DNA of 13,629 nucleotides, taken from NCBI GenBank assembly GCA_955652155.1, contig CATPAT010000249.1, positions 1-13,629 of the forward strand. Direction: 5' to 3'. The stretch's first letter is position 1. Each line of letters starts with the position of its first letter. A program made the position numbers and the translations under genes. The stretch comes from an uncultured Chthoniobacterales bacterium (GTDB lineage: Bacteria; Verrucomicrobiota; Verrucomicrobiia; Chthoniobacterales; UBA10450). Under the pieces are notes generated by a model that saw only the letters and a list, made by a program, of their open reading frames with translations, did no database searches and was not told where the DNA came from. Shown here piece after piece: positions 11,381-13,629 of this stretch.

Positions 11381-13060
11381 ATGGCCGACACGGTTGAAAA
11401 ACTGACGACGGGCGAACCGCTGACGATCGATCAGCTCCTCGACTATCTTCCGGCGCTAAAAGAAATTCCCCGCGCGCAGCTCGAGAATTGGGCCAAAGGC
11501 GCCGCCGTTCTTCACCGTTACCGCAAAGGCGAGATCGTCTGCGAAGAGGGCGAGTTCGGCTCGACCGCCTACTACATCGTCTCCGGCACGGTCGACATTT
11601 TCATTCACAATCCGCTCGCTCATCTGCGCACCCATCCGGTCCGCAATTTTCTCGGCCGGAGCATGCGACGGATGAAAAGTTTTCTGACCGACGATCAAAC
11701 CGATCATCGCCCGGAAGCGCACCAGCGAAAATTCATCGGCATCGATGCGAATATCGATCTTCCGATCAATCGTCCGCTCGCGCAGCTCGGGCCCGGCGAA
11801 TTGTTTGGCGAAATGACCTGTCGCACTTATCAACCGCGCTCCGCCACCGTCCAGGCGCGCGAGCCGTGCATCATGGTCGAGATGCTGCGGGTGATTCTCG
11901 ACATGCTGGTTGGCAACCGCCAGCCGTCGGAATTAACCAAAGCGACTTCCAAAGTGAAGATGCCGACGTTCAAAGGCACTTCATTCAAGACTGAGTTGGA
12001 AAAAAAATATCGCGAACGCTCGCTCAATAATCATCTCCGTAGCGTGCCGCTGTTTGCTTCGCTCGACGATGAATTTCTCGAGCACCTTCGGCAACACGTC
12101 GAGCTAGTTTCCTACAACCAAAATCAAGTCATCTGCAAGGAAGGCGACGAGGCGGACGCGTTTTATCTCATCCGCTCCGGCATGGTCCGGGTGTCGAACG
12201 CGCTGCCGGGTGGCGAAATGGTGCGCACTTATTTAAGTCGTGGCGATTATTTCGGCGAAATCGGACTGTTGCGATCGATCAAACGTACCGCGACCTGCGC
12301 CGCGCTTGATGCGGTCGACGTCGTCAAAATTCCAGCGGCCGATTTCGCGCTCATGCTGGAGAAATTTCCCGCGGTGCGGCAACAGATCGAAGCGGTCGCC
12401 AGCTCGCGTCTGGCCGCGGACCAGCAAAAAGCGATCACCCCTGGACTGCATCTCGACGATTTTTTGAATCAGGGATTATTCGAGGCGCAGAATCTTTTGC
12501 TGATCGATCTTGAGAATTGCACGCGGTGCGACGCGTGCGTTCGCGCGTGCGCGCAGGCGCATGACGGAGTTTCGCGACTCCTTCGTGACGGTTTGCGTTA
12601 CGAACATTTCCTGGTCGCCACCGCATGTCGATCTTGCCGCGACCCGCTTTGCATGACCCAATGCCCGGTCGGCTCCATTCGGCGGAAAGAGAACCTCGAA
12701 ATCATCATTGAAGATTGGTGCATTGGCTGTGGCAAATGCGCTGAGCTTTGCCCCTACGGCAACATCAACATGCATCCGCTCGAAGTGATGAAAGAAATAA
12801 AGACCGAGATCAAAGGCAAAGACGGCGCGCCGGCGCAGGTGAAGATCGAGAAAAAGAAAATGACCGCTTACAAAGCGAACACCTGCGACCTTTGTACGCA
12901 GCTTTCAACCCCGAGCTGCGTCTACGCTTGTCCGCACGACGCGGCCAAACGCGTCGATCCGCAAAGATTTTTCGGCGACGCGATCACGGCGCAGAGCGAA
13001 TTGATTGGTGCGACCTGGGCGCCAATGCCGGCGCGCTACGAGACCCATCACACCCACTAG
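11381..13060 (+). CDS. Fusion of two cyclic-nucleotide-binding domains and a four-cluster ferredoxin
   Basis: A 559-residue cytoplasmic-type protein with no signal peptide. CNB domain 1 (about 25-175) has LFGEMTCRTYQPRSATVQA with the phosphate-cassette residues G143/E144 and R153, and carries an extra segment of about 55 residues (77-133) within its barrel. CNB domain 2 (about 222-340) has DYFGEIGLLRSIKRTATC with E293 and R302. Both cassettes look intact. The C-terminal part has 16 cysteines in four groups: 380/383/386/390, 416/419/424/428, 447/450/453/457 and 502/505/513/517. That is the layout of the electron-transfer subunits of the DmsB/NrfC type, suggesting four 4Fe-4S clusters. There is no helix-turn-helix, so it is not a Crp/Fnr regulator. 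ATG 11381 is chosen over a TTG two codons earlier. The cytochrome-like gene begins 3 bases after its stop. Confidence 0.92.
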   Translation: MADTVEKLTTGEPLTIDQLLDYLPALKEIPRAQLENWAKGAAVLHRYRKGEIVCEEGEFGSTAYYIVSGTVDIFIHNPLAHLRTHPVRNFLGRSMRRMKSFLTDDQTDHRPEAHQRKFIGIDANIDLPINRPLAQLGPGELFGEMTCRTYQPRSATVQAREPCIMVEMLRVILDMLVGNRQPSELTKATSKVKMPTFKGTSFKTELEKKYRERSLNNHLRSVPLFASLDDEFLEHLRQHVELVSYNQNQVICKEGDEADAFYLIRSGMVRVSNALPGGEMVRTYLSRGDYFGEIGLLRSIKRTATCAALDAVDVVKIPAADFALMLEKFPAVRQQIEAVASSRLAADQQKAITPGLHLDDFLNQGLFEAQNLLLIDLENCTRCDACVRACAQAHDGVSRLLRDGLRYEHFLVATACRSCRDPLCMTQCPVGSIRRKENLEIIIEDWCIGCGKCAELCPYGNINMHPLEVMKEIKTEIKGKDGAPAQVKIEKKKMTAYKANTCDLCTQLSTPSCVYACPHDAAKRVDPQRFFGDAITAQSELIGATWAPMPARYETHHTH

Positions 13061-13063
13061 GCG

Positions 13064-13629
13064 ATGCGCATCGTCAATCGCGCACACTTGCCGTGGTTCA
13101 TCTTTGTCGTGGCCGCGACTTTTTTTGCGACCTGGCTCTATATCGGAAATTTCACGCCCCAAACTTTACCGTCGGCGCTGCGTTTGCCGGATTCGTTACT
13201 CCAAAAGCCGTCTGAACATCACAGAGTCGGCGGGACGCCCCTCGGTTTAATCTTCGGCACGATCGCATTGTCGATCTTCGTCTTCGCCGCTCTCCTCGGC
13301 GTCCGAAAAAAAATTGTGCTCTGGCGCATCGGCACGGTGCAACGCTGGTTGCGCGCCCACATTTGGCTCACCCTATTGACGATTCCGCTCGTGATTTTAC
13401 ACAGCGGCTTTCGTCTCGGAGGGCCGATGACGACGTTGATCATCATTCTCTACGTCGTTGTGATGGTGAGTGGGATTTATGGTCTCGTGCTCCAGCATTA
13501 CGTGCCCACAGTCATGATGGAGCGGTTGCCGGCTGAAAGTGTTTATGAACAGATTCCGCACATTCGCGCGCAACTCGTCGCCGCTGCGACAAAGATGCGC
13601 GATTCGTTCAAACCCGCGCCGCCAACCAA
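13064..13629 (+). CDS. Membrane cytochrome b-like protein, N-terminal part (runs off the right edge)
   Basis: The frame from ATG 13064 is open for 188 residues to the window end. Membrane segments are WFIFVVAATFFATWLYIG (11-28), LGLIFGTIALSIFVFAALLG (60-79), HIWLTLLTIPLVILHSGF (99-116) and MTTLIIILYVVVMVSGIYGL (122-141). H99 and H113 lie in the same helix 14 apart, the spacing of haem-b ligands in cytochrome b and ferric-reductase-type bundles, and H145 follows the next helix. After the last helix is a cytoplasmic-looking segment (VMMERLPAESVYEQIPHIRA). I infer a haem-binding quinone-linked or transmembrane electron carrier that partners the ferredoxin-type protein encoded 3 bases upstream. 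The missing part could contain an additional redox domain. The short spacing argues for one transcript. Confidence 0.75.
   Translation, partial: MRIVNRAHLPWFIFVVAATFFATWLYIGNFTPQTLPSALRLPDSLLQKPSEHHRVGGTPLGLIFGTIALSIFVFAALLGVRKKIVLWRIGTVQRWLRAHIWLTLLTIPLVILHSGFRLGGPMTTLIIILYVVVMVSGIYGLVLQHYVPTVMMERLPAESVYEQIPHIRAQLVAAATKMRDSFKPAPPT

Noticed and set aside
1..13629. CRISPR arrays, tRNA or rRNA genes, transposases, defence-system genes
   Set aside because: I looked on both strands and found no regularly spaced repeats, no cloverleaf with a proper T-loop and no recognisable proteins of these types.

Overview
The window looks like chromosomal DNA of a free-living bacterium with mid-to-high GC and few strong Shine-Dalgarno sites. 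A soil Verrucomicrobiota (Chthoniobacterales-like) is my best guess. It rests on the mix of an rpsO-pnp core pair, a pseudopilin, several poorly described conserved proteins, and a short repeat that sits inside genes. This is inference from protein flavour, not a search result. No tRNA, rRNA, CRISPR array, insertion sequence or phage gene is visible.

Layout. Positions 1-3903 are read from the minus strand. In transcription order they hold a VOC protein, a family 2 glycosyltransferase, a frameshifted GNAT acetyltransferase, a cupin, a YeaQ/GlsB-type small membrane protein coupled to an uncharacterised 141-residue protein, then rpsO and the 5' part of pnp. The rpsO-pnp spacer carries an inverted repeat where other bacteria place the pnp leader hairpin. 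Positions 3951-5671 are read mainly from the plus strand: a membrane protein gene split by one in-frame TGA, a type IV pilin-like protein and an HExxH protein. Between the first two lies a minus-strand remnant of a MarR regulator. Positions 5697-6917 (minus) encode a transglutaminase-like protein and an exported NlpC/P60 hydrolase, followed by a 413-base gene-free stretch with two inverted repeats. A secreted coiled-coil protein (plus) converges on a gamma-glutamyltransferase-family gene (minus). From 9765 to the right edge a plus-strand series encodes a second NlpC/P60 protein with a long Pro/Ser/Thr/Lys linker, a four-helix membrane protein, a fusion of two cyclic-nucleotide-binding domains with four 4Fe-4S motifs, and the start of a membrane cytochrome b-like protein.

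Most notable points. (1) A 52-base hairpin-bearing repeat occurs twice (83% identity). One copy is read through in frame inside the glycosyltransferase; the other supplies the apparent GTG start of the transglutaminase-like gene. (2) The CNB-CNB-ferredoxin fusion, three bases upstream of a haem-b-like membrane protein, suggests an electron-transfer module that responds to a nucleotide. (3) Three broken genes lie within about 2.5 kb (GNAT frameshift, TGA-split membrane protein, MarR remnant), which points to local decay or assembly error.
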